Positions 43,237 to 51,025 of a stretch of DNA of 64,000 bases are shown here, in pieces (position 1 is the first letter of the stretch; every line of letters begins with the position of its first letter). The notes beneath the pieces were generated by a model. The model was given only the letters and a program-made list of their open reading frames with translations. It was not told the origin of the DNA and ran no database searches. The DNA comes from Amycolatopsis echigonensis (GTDB taxonomy: Bacteria > Actinomycetota > Actinomycetes > Mycobacteriales > Pseudonocardiaceae), in contig NZ_JACJHR010000033.1 in assembly GCF_014174495.1 (NCBI RefSeq), forward strand, positions 1 to 64,000. The letters run 5' to 3'. The translations under genes and the position numbers were made by a program.

Positions 43237-43977
43237 ATGGGCGATCCGCCGGACGAAATGCCGCTCGTGTTCATGTATCACTCGATCGCGAGCTACACCG
43301 AAGATCCTTACCTCATCACGGTTCGTCCCGAACGTTTCGAAGCGCAGATGCATTGGCTGTGGCGCCATGGCCGGCGCGGCGTCTCGATGCGGACGCTGCT
43401 GGACCGCCGTCGCCGGGGCGAGGGCGGCGACCTCGTCGGCCTGACCTTCGACGACGGGTACCTCGATTTCTTCGACCACGTTCCGCGGGTGCTCGCGCGG
43501 TACGGCTTCACCGCGACGGTATTCGCGATCGCCGGCCGCCTCGGCGGCACCAACGAATGGGACGGCGACGGTCCGCGCAAGCGCCTGATGGACGCGAGAA
43601 ATCTTCGGGAATTGGTCGCCATGGGGATCGAGATCGGTTCGCACGGGATGCGGCATGTCCACGTTCCCGCGCTCCCGCCGGACGGAGTCGAAGACGAACT
43701 GCTGCACAGCCGGGAGCTGCTCGAATCCGTGATCGACACGCCGGTGACGGGTTTTTGCTATCCCTATGGCGACGTCGACGGAAAAACGATCACGTCCGTT
43801 CGGGAAGCCCGATACGATTATGCCTGCGCGGTTTCGCACAGCGCGTGGGATTCGCGGTTCGCAATTCCGCGAGTCTATGTCGGCGACCGCGACACCGGCC
43901 TCCGGCTGCGCGCGAAGCGGCTGCGCCACCGCATCCGGACCGGGGACAGCCGGCTCGAACCCGCGGTCAGGGACTGA
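43237..43977 (+). CDS. Polysaccharide deacetylase (CE4/NodB family)
   Basis: 246 residues. NodB motifs: VFMYHSIASY, GLTFDDGYLDFF (catalytic Asp and metal Asp), EIGSHGMRHVHVPALP (metal His pair), and GFCYPYGDVDG. It should remove N-acetyl groups from amino-sugar polymers or glycan intermediates. No signal peptide, so a cytosolic or membrane-side role is likely, e.g. on lipid-linked sugars, unlike the secreted CE18 enzyme later in the locus. First gene of the long plus-strand exopolysaccharide run; GTGs and the next gene follow after 4 bases. Confidence 0.87.
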   Translation: MGDPPDEMPLVFMYHSIASYTEDPYLITVRPERFEAQMHWLWRHGRRGVSMRTLLDRRRRGEGGDLVGLTFDDGYLDFFDHVPRVLARYGFTATVFAIAGRLGGTNEWDGDGPRKRLMDARNLRELVAMGIEIGSHGMRHVHVPALPPDGVEDELLHSRELLESVIDTPVTGFCYPYGDVDGKTITSVREARYDYACAVSHSAWDSRFAIPRVYVGDRDTGLRLRAKRLRHRIRTGDSRLEPAVRD

Positions 43978-43981
43978 CCCG

Positions 43982-45103
43982 GTGCTCTCGGTTCTGCACG
44001 TCGTCCAGCCCGCGGACGGCGGCGCGGCGGCTTACGTGGCGGCAGCTGCCGCGGACCAGCGGGCGCGCGGCTGGCGGGTCGCCGTCGCCGGCCCCTCTGC
44101 GCTGCGGGAAACGCTTGCGCGCCAAGACATCCTGCTGCTTCCTTGGCAAGCCGGCCGGACCCCGGGAGCCGCCACCGCGGCCGAGGTGCGGCGGGTGCGC
44201 CACCTGGTTCGGGCGTTCCGACCCGATCTGCTGCACCTCCACTCGGCGAAGGCCGGTCTGGCCGGGCGGCTGGCGGTGCGGGGTGCCGTGCCGACTTTGT
44301 TCCAGCCGCACGGCTGGTCCTGGTTGGCCGCCGCCGGCGGATCTGCCCGCGCGGCACGGGTTTGGGAGCGCTACGGGGTTCGGTGGACGGCGGCGACCGT
44401 CTGCGTCGGAACCGGCGAGGCGCGAGCCGGTCGGCGGGAGGGCGTCGGAGGGACGTTCACCGTCATTCGCAACGGAGTGGACCTCGCCCGGTTCCGCCCC
44501 GGCGCGATGACGAGAACGGCCGCGCGGCACGCGGTGGGGATCGCCCCGGACGTGCCCGTCGCGGTATGCGTCGGGCGACTGACCCGGCAAAAGGGCCAGG
44601 ACCGTCTCGTCGCGAGCTGGCCGCGGATCCGGGCCGCATTCCCCGCGGCGCACCTGGTCCTGGTCGGCCCCGGCGAAGCGCCGTCGGCCGCCGGCGTCCG
44701 TTCCGTCGGCCGCGTCGACGACCCTCGGCCCTGGTACCGCGCGGCCGACGTCGTCGTTCAGCCCTCTCGCTGGGAAGGTCTCCCGCTGACGGTCCTGGAA
44801 GCCATGGCGTGCGGGAGATCTGTGGTCGCCACCGACGTCGAAGGACTGGCCGAGGCGATCGGCCCGGACACCGGGGCCGCGGTTCCGATGGCCGCACTCG
44901 CAGGCGAAATCCTCCGGCGGTTCGCGGACCCGGCGCGAGCGGAGCGGGAAGGACAGGCCGGCGCCCGCCGCGCGGGGCGGCTCTTCGATCTGCGGGAGAC
45001 GCTGGCGCGGTTGGCCGAGGCGAGTGTCCAGTACGCGAAACCGTCCCCTGTGCGTAGGGAACCTCGTCCGGTTGCGCGAGGTTCGATCGATCCCGGCATG
45101 TGA
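43982..45103 (+). CDS. GT4 family glycosyltransferase
   Basis: 373 residues from GTG 43982, 4 bases after the deacetylase stop. GT-B fold: N-terminal VLHVVQPADGGAAAYVA and LLHLHSAKAGLAGRLA; C-terminal CVGRLTRQKGQDRLV (donor-phosphate Arg/Lys) and EGLPLTVLEAMACGRSVVATDVEG (E-x7-E). Retaining transferase on the cytosolic face that adds a sugar from an NDP donor. The C-terminal ~30 residues are basic. Substrate not readable; its place after the CE4 gene suggests an early step of polymer assembly. Confidence 0.87.
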   Translation: MLSVLHVVQPADGGAAAYVAAAAADQRARGWRVAVAGPSALRETLARQDILLLPWQAGRTPGAATAAEVRRVRHLVRAFRPDLLHLHSAKAGLAGRLAVRGAVPTLFQPHGWSWLAAAGGSARAARVWERYGVRWTAATVCVGTGEARAGRREGVGGTFTVIRNGVDLARFRPGAMTRTAARHAVGIAPDVPVAVCVGRLTRQKGQDRLVASWPRIRAAFPAAHLVLVGPGEAPSAAGVRSVGRVDDPRPWYRAADVVVQPSRWEGLPLTVLEAMACGRSVVATDVEGLAEAIGPDTGAAVPMAALAGEILRRFADPARAEREGQAGARRAGRLFDLRETLARLAEASVQYAKPSPVRREPRPVARGSIDPGM

Positions 45104-45134
45104 CCGTCTTCCGAGTCTGCCCCAGGAGTAGCCG

Positions 45135-46421
45135 ATGCGCCGCCAGCCGAATTCGCCGCCCGACGTGGACCGCGCCACGCCCGCGCTCGTGCTGAAGCTC
45201 GACGCCAACGTGTTCCACCACGGCGGCCTCGGCGTGATCCGGTCGCTGGGCCGGCTCGGCGTCCCGGTCTACGCGGTGCAAGAGGAACGGTTCACGCCGG
45301 CCGGTGCTTCGCGTTATCTCAGCGGCGGATGGCGGTGGCGGCCCGGGACCGAGGACGCCGCACGGGTGCTGGCCGGTCTCTTGCGGATCAGCGAACGGAT
45401 CGGCAAGCGCGCCGTCCTGTTGCCGACCGACGACGCCGGCGCGCTGTTCGTCGCCGAGTACCAGGCGAAGCTGCGCGAAGCCTTCCTGTTCCCCGAACCG
45501 GATCCGGGGCTCCCGGCGCTGCTCGCCGACAAGTACTCGCTGCACGAGATCTGCCTGCGGCTCGGCGTGCCCACGCCGGCGACCGCGCTCGCCCGCTCGT
45601 GGGACGAAGCGGAGGCCTTCTGCGCGGCGCACGGCTTTCCGGTGATCGCGAAACTGGTCCGCCCGTGGCGGCCGTCCGGCGCCGGTCGGACGCGGAGCAC
45701 GAATCTGGTGCGCACGCGCGAGGAACTGCGGGGACTGATGGAGCGCGCCGAGCTGATGCTCCAGGAGTACCTGCCCGGCGGCGCGGAGGCTGACTGGTTC
45801 TTCCACGGCTACTGCGACGAGCATTCGGTGTGCCGTCCGGCGTTCACCGGCCGCAAGCACCGGTCTTATCCGGCGGGGGCCGGGCTGACCGCGTTCGGCA
45901 CCGCCGAGCCGAACGCCGAACTGAGCGACGCCGTCCAGACGATGCTCGAGCGGCTGTCCTACCGCGGGATCATGGACCTCGACCTCCGGCGGGACCCGCG
46001 CGACGGCCGGTACAAGCTGCTGGACTTCAACCCGCGGCTCGGCGCCCAGTTCCGGTTGTTCGCCGACGACGCCGGGGTGGACGTCGCGGTCGCCGCCCAC
46101 CTGCACCTCACCGGCCGCGAGATCCCGGTCGGAAACCCGGTCCGGCGCGGGTTCCTCGTGGAGAACTACGACCCGTTCGCCGCGCTGGGCTCCTGGCGCC
46201 GCAGCCAGCTGCGGCCGGGCGACTGGCTGAGGTCCCTGCGCGAAGTCGACGAACTCGCCTGGTTCGCCCGCGACGACCTGGCGCCCTTCGGCCTGATGTG
46301 TGCCCGCCTGGCCTGGCGGATCCTGCGCCGTCCGTTCCCGGCCGCGCACCGGCCGGACGAACCGACCCCGAGACACCGCCGCGGCCGTGCCGCGGCGCAG
46401 CACCGGAAGGGGAACCGATGA
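45135..46421 (+). CDS. ATP-grasp carboxylate-amine ligase
   Basis: 428 residues, ATG 45135 behind CAGGAG. N-terminal Rossmann-like part with VIRSLGRLGVPVYAVQEE; ATP-grasp core with DKYSLHEICLRLGVPTP, GFPVIAKLVRP (phosphate Lys), LMLQEYLPGG, and metal-binding YKLLDFNPRLGAQFRLF. It should activate a carboxylate as acyl phosphate and join it to an amine. Paired by a 4-base overlap with a flavoprotein; together they may make and attach an amino-acid or acyl decoration to the polymer. This is inference, since substrates cannot be read. Confidence 0.82.
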   Translation: MRRQPNSPPDVDRATPALVLKLDANVFHHGGLGVIRSLGRLGVPVYAVQEERFTPAGASRYLSGGWRWRPGTEDAARVLAGLLRISERIGKRAVLLPTDDAGALFVAEYQAKLREAFLFPEPDPGLPALLADKYSLHEICLRLGVPTPATALARSWDEAEAFCAAHGFPVIAKLVRPWRPSGAGRTRSTNLVRTREELRGLMERAELMLQEYLPGGAEADWFFHGYCDEHSVCRPAFTGRKHRSYPAGAGLTAFGTAEPNAELSDAVQTMLERLSYRGIMDLDLRRDPRDGRYKLLDFNPRLGAQFRLFADDAGVDVAVAAHLHLTGREIPVGNPVRRGFLVENYDPFAALGSWRRSQLRPGDWLRSLREVDELAWFARDDLAPFGLMCARLAWRILRRPFPAAHRPDEPTPRHRRGRAAAQHRKGNR

Positions 46422-47605
46422 TCAGCCAACCCGAAGTCGTCGTAATCGGAGCGGGTCCGTACGGCCTGTCGATCGCCGCCCACTTGCGCGGCAAGGGCGT
46501 GCGGTTCCGGCACTTCGGGACGCCGATGCATCTGTGGCGCGATGCGATGCCGGAGGGGATGTTCCTGAAGTCCCAAGGCTTCGCGTCGAATCTGTCCGAT
46601 CCGGCCGGCACGCACACGCTCGCCGCGTTCTGCCGCGAGACCGGAAGGGAGTACGGCGACTACGGCGTCCCGGTTCCCCTCGACACGTTCGTCGCCTACG
46701 GCGACTGGTTCCGGGCCGCGCAGGCCGCCGGCCTCGAAGACCGGACGGTCGAGCGGATCACCGGCACCGGCGGCGGATACGAGCTCAAGGTCGACGACGG
46801 CGAGGTCGTCCGGACCCGGCACGTCGTGTGCGCGCCCGGTGTCCAGCACTTCGCGCACCTGCCGGCGGAATTCGCCCGGCTGCCCGAGCAGGTCTGCTCG
46901 CACAGCTCGGCGCACCGCGACCTCGGCCGGTTCCGCGGCAAGGACGTGATCGTGGTCGGGGCCGGTCAATCGGCGCTGGAAACCGCGACCCTGCTGCACG
47001 AACGCGGCGCCAGCGTCCGGCTCGTGGCGCGGGCCTCGAAGGTGGCGTGGAACGGCCCGCCGCTGCCGCCGGACCGCCCGCTCCTGCGCAAGCTGCGCGA
47101 ACCCGAGGCGGGGCTCGGTTCCGGGTGGTCCACGTGGTTCTACTCGACGCGGCCGCGCGTGTACCGCTCGCTGCCGCCGCGGGTGCGGATCCGCCGGGCT
47201 CGTACCGCGCTCGGCCCCGCCGGAGCGTCGTGGCTGCGCACGCGCGCCGAGGGAGAGTTCCCGACCCTGCTCGGACGGTCGATCGTCGGCGGCGAGCCGG
47301 TCGCCGGCGGGGCCCGCCTGCGCCTGCGCGCCGCCGACGGCACGACCGAACAGCTCGAGACCGAACACGTCATCGCCGCTACCGGGTACCGTCCCGCCGT
47401 CGCGCACCTTTCGTTCCTCGACGATGCGCTGCAAGTGAAGCTGCGGCGGATCGGGGGAGCGCCGTGGGTCGACGGCGGGTTCCGGTCCAGCCTCCCCGGG
47501 CTGTGGTTCGCCGGACCGGTCGTCGCCAGTTCCTTCGGTCCGGTCATGCGCTTCGTTTACGGCGCGGACTACGCGGCCCGGACGGTCGCGAAGCAGTTCG
47601 GATGA
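46418..47605 (+). CDS. FAD-dependent oxidoreductase (flavin monooxygenase-like)
   Basis: 395 residues from ATG 46418. FAD-binding VVVIGAGPYGLSIAAHLRGKG and NAD(P)-binding KDVIVVGAGQSALETATLL, with VIAATGYRPAV near the C-terminus: the layout of class B/N-hydroxylating monooxygenases. FRHFGTPMHLWRDAMPEGMFLKS is typical of the lysine/ornithine monooxygenase-like group. It overlaps both neighbours by 4 bases, linking the ATP-grasp ligase and the sugar transferase. It may oxidise an amine or the acyl group used by the ligase. Confidence 0.82.
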   Translation: MISQPEVVVIGAGPYGLSIAAHLRGKGVRFRHFGTPMHLWRDAMPEGMFLKSQGFASNLSDPAGTHTLAAFCRETGREYGDYGVPVPLDTFVAYGDWFRAAQAAGLEDRTVERITGTGGGYELKVDDGEVVRTRHVVCAPGVQHFAHLPAEFARLPEQVCSHSSAHRDLGRFRGKDVIVVGAGQSALETATLLHERGASVRLVARASKVAWNGPPLPPDRPLLRKLREPEAGLGSGWSTWFYSTRPRVYRSLPPRVRIRRARTALGPAGASWLRTRAEGEFPTLLGRSIVGGEPVAGGARLRLRAADGTTEQLETEHVIAATGYRPAVAHLSFLDDALQVKLRRIGGAPWVDGGFRSSLPGLWFAGPVVASSFGPVMRFVYGADYAARTVAKQFG

Positions 47606-48975
47606 CGACCGAGGCGCCCGTTGCGCGCATCAGCCCGGACCGGCCCGGCATCGCGGAAATCCCGCGGCGCACCCGGCTCCGGACTTCGTTCGCGCGCACG
47701 GCCGCGCTGCCCGCGTGCGACGCGGGGGCCCTGTTCGCCGTGCTCGCGGCGACCGGCGGCCCGTGGTGGCCGAAGGTCGCTTACGCCGGCGCGGTGCTGG
47801 CGATCCTGCGTCTCGCCGGAACGCAGCGGCAGCGGATCTGCCTGCGCGTGTCCGACGAGCTGCCCTGGCTCGCCTTTGCCGTCGCGGTTCCGGCCGTGCC
47901 CTTCCGACTGGACTGGGGCACTGCGCTGATGGCCGGCACCGCGCTCGCCTTGGGGCGGTTCGCCTGCTTCGCGGCGGTGCGAGCGGCGCGACGGCACCGG
48001 TGGGTGGCCGAGTCGGCGCTGCTCGTCGGCACCGGCGCTCTCGGTGTCGAAACCGGGCGGATCCTGGCCGCTCATCCCGAATACGGGCTGTGCCCGCTGG
48101 GGTTCGCCGACCGGCTTCCGCCCGGGCCGGAGTCGGAGCTCCCGCTGCTCGGCACGCTCGCCGACCTGCCCGGGCTCTGCGCGCGGCACCGGGTGCGGCA
48201 GGTGATCGTCTGCTTCCCGGCCGCGACCGACGCCGACCTGGCCGAGCTTTTCCGCACGAACCGGACCAGGCGCACGCGGGTGTCGGTCGTGCCGCGCCTG
48301 TACGAACTGGGCACCCGGATTCCCGCCCGGCACCGCGACGAGATCCATGCGATCCCGCTGCTCCCGCTCGCCTCGCCGCGCACCGGAAGGCTCGGCAGGA
48401 GGCTGTTCGACGTGGTCGCCGGTGGCGTCCTCTTCCTCGCGACGGCCCCGGTGCTCGCGGTGTTGATGCTCGCGTTGCTGGTGCGCCACGGCCGCCCCGT
48501 GCTGTTCCGGCAGGTCCGGCTCAGCCAGGACGGCCGCCCGGTCGCCGTCCTCAAGCTCCGCACCCTCGACGATCCTCGTCCGGACACCAGCTGGGCCGTG
48601 CGCGACGACAGCCGCGGCACCTTGCGCCACTGGCTGCGCGCGAGCCATTTCGACGAGTTGCCGCAGCTGTGGTGCGTGCTCCGCGGCAGCCTCTCGCTCG
48701 TGGGCCCGCGGCCGGAGCGGCCGTACTTCGCCGACCGGTTCGACCGGAGCGTTCCCGCGTACCGGCACCGCCACCGGGTGCCCGCCGGGGTGACCGGCTG
48801 GGCCCAGGTGCACGGACTCCACGGCGACACGTCGATCGCGCAGCGGGTCCGGTTCGACAACGCCTACATCGAACACCGCTCGCTCTGGACCGATCTGGTC
48901 ATCCTCGTCCGCACCGCGGGCACCCCGTTCAGCGGTCTGCGCCGATCGCGCCGATCCGAAGGAGGAGAACCGTGA
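47602..48975 (+). CDS. Polyprenyl-phosphate sugar-1-phosphate transferase (WcaJ/WbaP-like)
   Basis: 457 residues. N-terminal hydrophobic helices (~35-130), a Rossmann-like CoA-binding middle (LVGTGALGVETGRILAAHPEYG), then the bacterial sugar transferase domain: RRLFDVVAGGVLFLATAPVLAV, VAVLKLRT, RASHFDELPQLWCVLRGSLSLVGPRPERPYF and PAGVTGWAQVHGLHGDT. It starts repeat-unit synthesis by moving a sugar-1-phosphate onto undecaprenyl phosphate. Its presence beside PelF-type genes is unusual, since Pel synthesis is thought not to need a lipid-linked primer; see findings. Confidence 0.9.
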   Translation: MTTEAPVARISPDRPGIAEIPRRTRLRTSFARTAALPACDAGALFAVLAATGGPWWPKVAYAGAVLAILRLAGTQRQRICLRVSDELPWLAFAVAVPAVPFRLDWGTALMAGTALALGRFACFAAVRAARRHRWVAESALLVGTGALGVETGRILAAHPEYGLCPLGFADRLPPGPESELPLLGTLADLPGLCARHRVRQVIVCFPAATDADLAELFRTNRTRRTRVSVVPRLYELGTRIPARHRDEIHAIPLLPLASPRTGRLGRRLFDVVAGGVLFLATAPVLAVLMLALLVRHGRPVLFRQVRLSQDGRPVAVLKLRTLDDPRPDTSWAVRDDSRGTLRHWLRASHFDELPQLWCVLRGSLSLVGPRPERPYFADRFDRSVPAYRHRHRVPAGVTGWAQVHGLHGDTSIAQRVRFDNAYIEHRSLWTDLVILVRTAGTPFSGLRRSRRSEGGEP

Positions 48976-50135
48976 GAGTTCTGCACGTCATCACCGGGCT
49001 GGATGTGGGCGGCGCCGAACTGCAGGTCCGGATGCTGCTGCAGCACACCCGCAACGACGCGGAGGTGCTCGCGCTCTACAACCCGGCCAAGGTGGCCGCG
49101 ATGATCCGCGAGGACGGCGGCCGGGTGCGGGACCTGCGGATGCGCCGCAACACCGAACTGTCCGCCGTGCTGCGGCTCGCGCGGCTGATAAGCACCGAGA
49201 AGATCGACGTCGTGCACGTCCACCTGTACCGGGCGTGCCTTTACGGCCGGGTCGCCGCGTGGCTCGCCCGCACGCCGGTAGTCGTCACCAGCGAGCACTC
49301 GATCGGCGAGACCCACATCGAGCGCCGCCGGATGACCGCGGGCGTGCGCGCGCTGTACCTCGCCACCGACCTGTTCTCCGACGCCACGATCGCGGTGTCG
49401 GAAACCGTGCGCGAGCGGCTCGTGAAATGGGGCGTGCGGGAACGCAAGATCGTCACGATTCCCAACGGGCTGGAGTTCGAGGGCCTGGTGTTCGACCCGG
49501 TGCGCCGGCGGGACGCCCGCAGCGGGTTCGGAATCGACCAGGACGCGTTCGTGCTCGGCGTGATGGGCAGGCTGGACGCCGCCAAGCGGATCGAGATCGC
49601 GATCGAGGCCGCCGCTCCGCTGCTCGGCGAGAAGTGCAAGATGCTGATCGTCGGCCAGGGCGCGGACCGGGAACGCCTGGAAGGGATCGCGGCCGTGGCC
49701 GGCGTCGCCGACCACGTGCTCTTCGCCGGCTACCAGGCCGACGGCCTCGCCATGCTGTCCGCGCTCGACCTTTACGTTTCCACCTCCGCGCAGGAGACGT
49801 TCGGCCTGTCGGTGCTGGAGGCGCTGGCGAACGGGATGCCGGCGCTGTTCACCGCCTGCCCCGCGCTCGACGGCATCGCCACCGAGCGGGCACGGCAGGT
49901 TCCCGGGGGAGTGGCCGACCTGCGGGCGGAGATCCGCAAGGAGATCGAAGCCGGGCCGCGCCCGCGCGAGACGGTGCCCGCGGTCGTCGACCGGTACGGC
50001 ATGGCCTCGGTCGCGGCTCGCATCGACGACCTCTACGACGACCTCGCCGCCGCGCGGCGCAAGCGGTTCCGGCTGCGCCGCCGGCCCAGCGGTCCCGCGA
50101 TCGGAGGAGACCGTGCTCATGTCCGTGCACGATGA
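48972..50135 (+). CDS. GT4 family glycosyltransferase
   Basis: 387 residues from GTG 48972 behind GAAGGAGG, overlapping the upstream stop. N-terminal VLHVITGLDVGGAELQVRMLL and VVHVHLYRACLYGR; C-terminal GVMGRLDAAKRIEIAIEA, LFAGYQADGLAMLSALD and ETFGLSVLEALANGMPAL. GT-B retaining transferase acting on the cytosolic face. The C-terminus is basic (RRKRFRLRRRP), possibly for membrane contact. Its last 23 bases overlap the response regulator start. Confidence 0.87.
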   Translation: MRVLHVITGLDVGGAELQVRMLLQHTRNDAEVLALYNPAKVAAMIREDGGRVRDLRMRRNTELSAVLRLARLISTEKIDVVHVHLYRACLYGRVAAWLARTPVVVTSEHSIGETHIERRRMTAGVRALYLATDLFSDATIAVSETVRERLVKWGVRERKIVTIPNGLEFEGLVFDPVRRRDARSGFGIDQDAFVLGVMGRLDAAKRIEIAIEAAAPLLGEKCKMLIVGQGADRERLEGIAAVAGVADHVLFAGYQADGLAMLSALDLYVSTSAQETFGLSVLEALANGMPALFTACPALDGIATERARQVPGGVADLRAEIRKEIEAGPRPRETVPAVVDRYGMASVAARIDDLYDDLAAARRKRFRLRRRPSGPAIGGDRAHVRAR

Positions 50136-50919
50136 TTTCGGAGTGCGCGCCGCGCATCGTGACGAGATGACCCCGGTGCGGCTTTTCCTCGTCGACGACC
50201 ACCAGATGCTGCGCGACGCGCTGGCCGCGCGGCTGTCGCTCGCGCCGGGGGTCTGCGTGGTCGGCGGGGCGGCCGTGCACGACCCGGCGCTGCTGGAACG
50301 GATGGGCGGGTCGCGCCCCGATGTCGCGACCGTCGAGATCGGGCACTGCGGCGGCGATCCCGGGGAACTGCTCGGCCGGCTGGCCGAGGAATTCCCGCAC
50401 CTGTCCGTCGTGGTGCTGACCGATCGCACCGAAACCGACCTGGCGGTCGTCGCCGCCAAGGCGGGCGCGATCGCCTGGGTGCCGAAGAACAGCACGATCG
50501 AGCATCTCGTGTCGGTCCTGCACGCCGCGGGACTCGGGCAAGGCACGTATCCGGCGGTGCATCTGGGCGAGGTGCTGCGCGCGTTGCGCGACGACGTCCG
50601 CCGGGCCCGTGACCGCAGCGGCCCGCTGGACATGCTGAGCCAGCGGGAGCGCGAGGTGCTGGCCAGCATGGTCGACGGCAAGCGGCGCTCCGAGATCGCG
50701 CGGGAACTCTGCGTCTCGACCAACACGGTCCGGACCCACACGCACAAGATCCTCACCAAGCTCGGCGTCGGCAGCAGCCTCGAGGCGGTCCGGGTCGCGG
50801 TGTCCTCGGGAATGCGGCCCGCGGCGAACGCGCGACCGCGCGGTCACGGAAGGCAGTCGTGCGACGGATCGGCGGACGGGCAACCGGTTCGCGGTCGTAA
50901 CGGCGCTCGTCCTGCTTGA
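50113..50919 (+). CDS. LuxR-family response regulator with Glu at the phospho-acceptor site
   Basis: ~268 residues. Start is GTG 50113 or ATG 50119, both behind GGAGGA and overlapping the previous gene. Receiver fold with acidic pair Asp28-Asp29 (LFLVDDHQML), Thr103 and Lys125 (AWVPKNSTIE), but the residue that should be the phospho-Asp is Glu75 (PDVATVEIGHC). The LuxR helix-turn-helix is intact: LSQREREVLASMVDGKRRSEIARELCVSTNTVRTHTHKILTKLGV. No kinase gene adjoins it. It probably works without phosphorylation and controls the exopolysaccharide genes in which it is embedded. The last ~40 residues are disordered. Confidence 0.87.
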   Translation: MLMSVHDDFGVRAAHRDEMTPVRLFLVDDHQMLRDALAARLSLAPGVCVVGGAAVHDPALLERMGGSRPDVATVEIGHCGGDPGELLGRLAEEFPHLSVVVLTDRTETDLAVVAAKAGAIAWVPKNSTIEHLVSVLHAAGLGQGTYPAVHLGEVLRALRDDVRRARDRSGPLDMLSQREREVLASMVDGKRRSEIARELCVSTNTVRTHTHKILTKLGVGSSLEAVRVAVSSGMRPAANARPRGHGRQSCDGSADGQPVRGRNGARPA

Positions 50920-51025
50920 TGAGCCGCGTCGCGCCGCACGCGCCTAGCGTCGCACGGAAGACCGGTTCCCGCGGACCGCGAATGCCGTTCGGCCGACTTT
51001 CGACACAGTGGGAGAAGGAGTTGGC

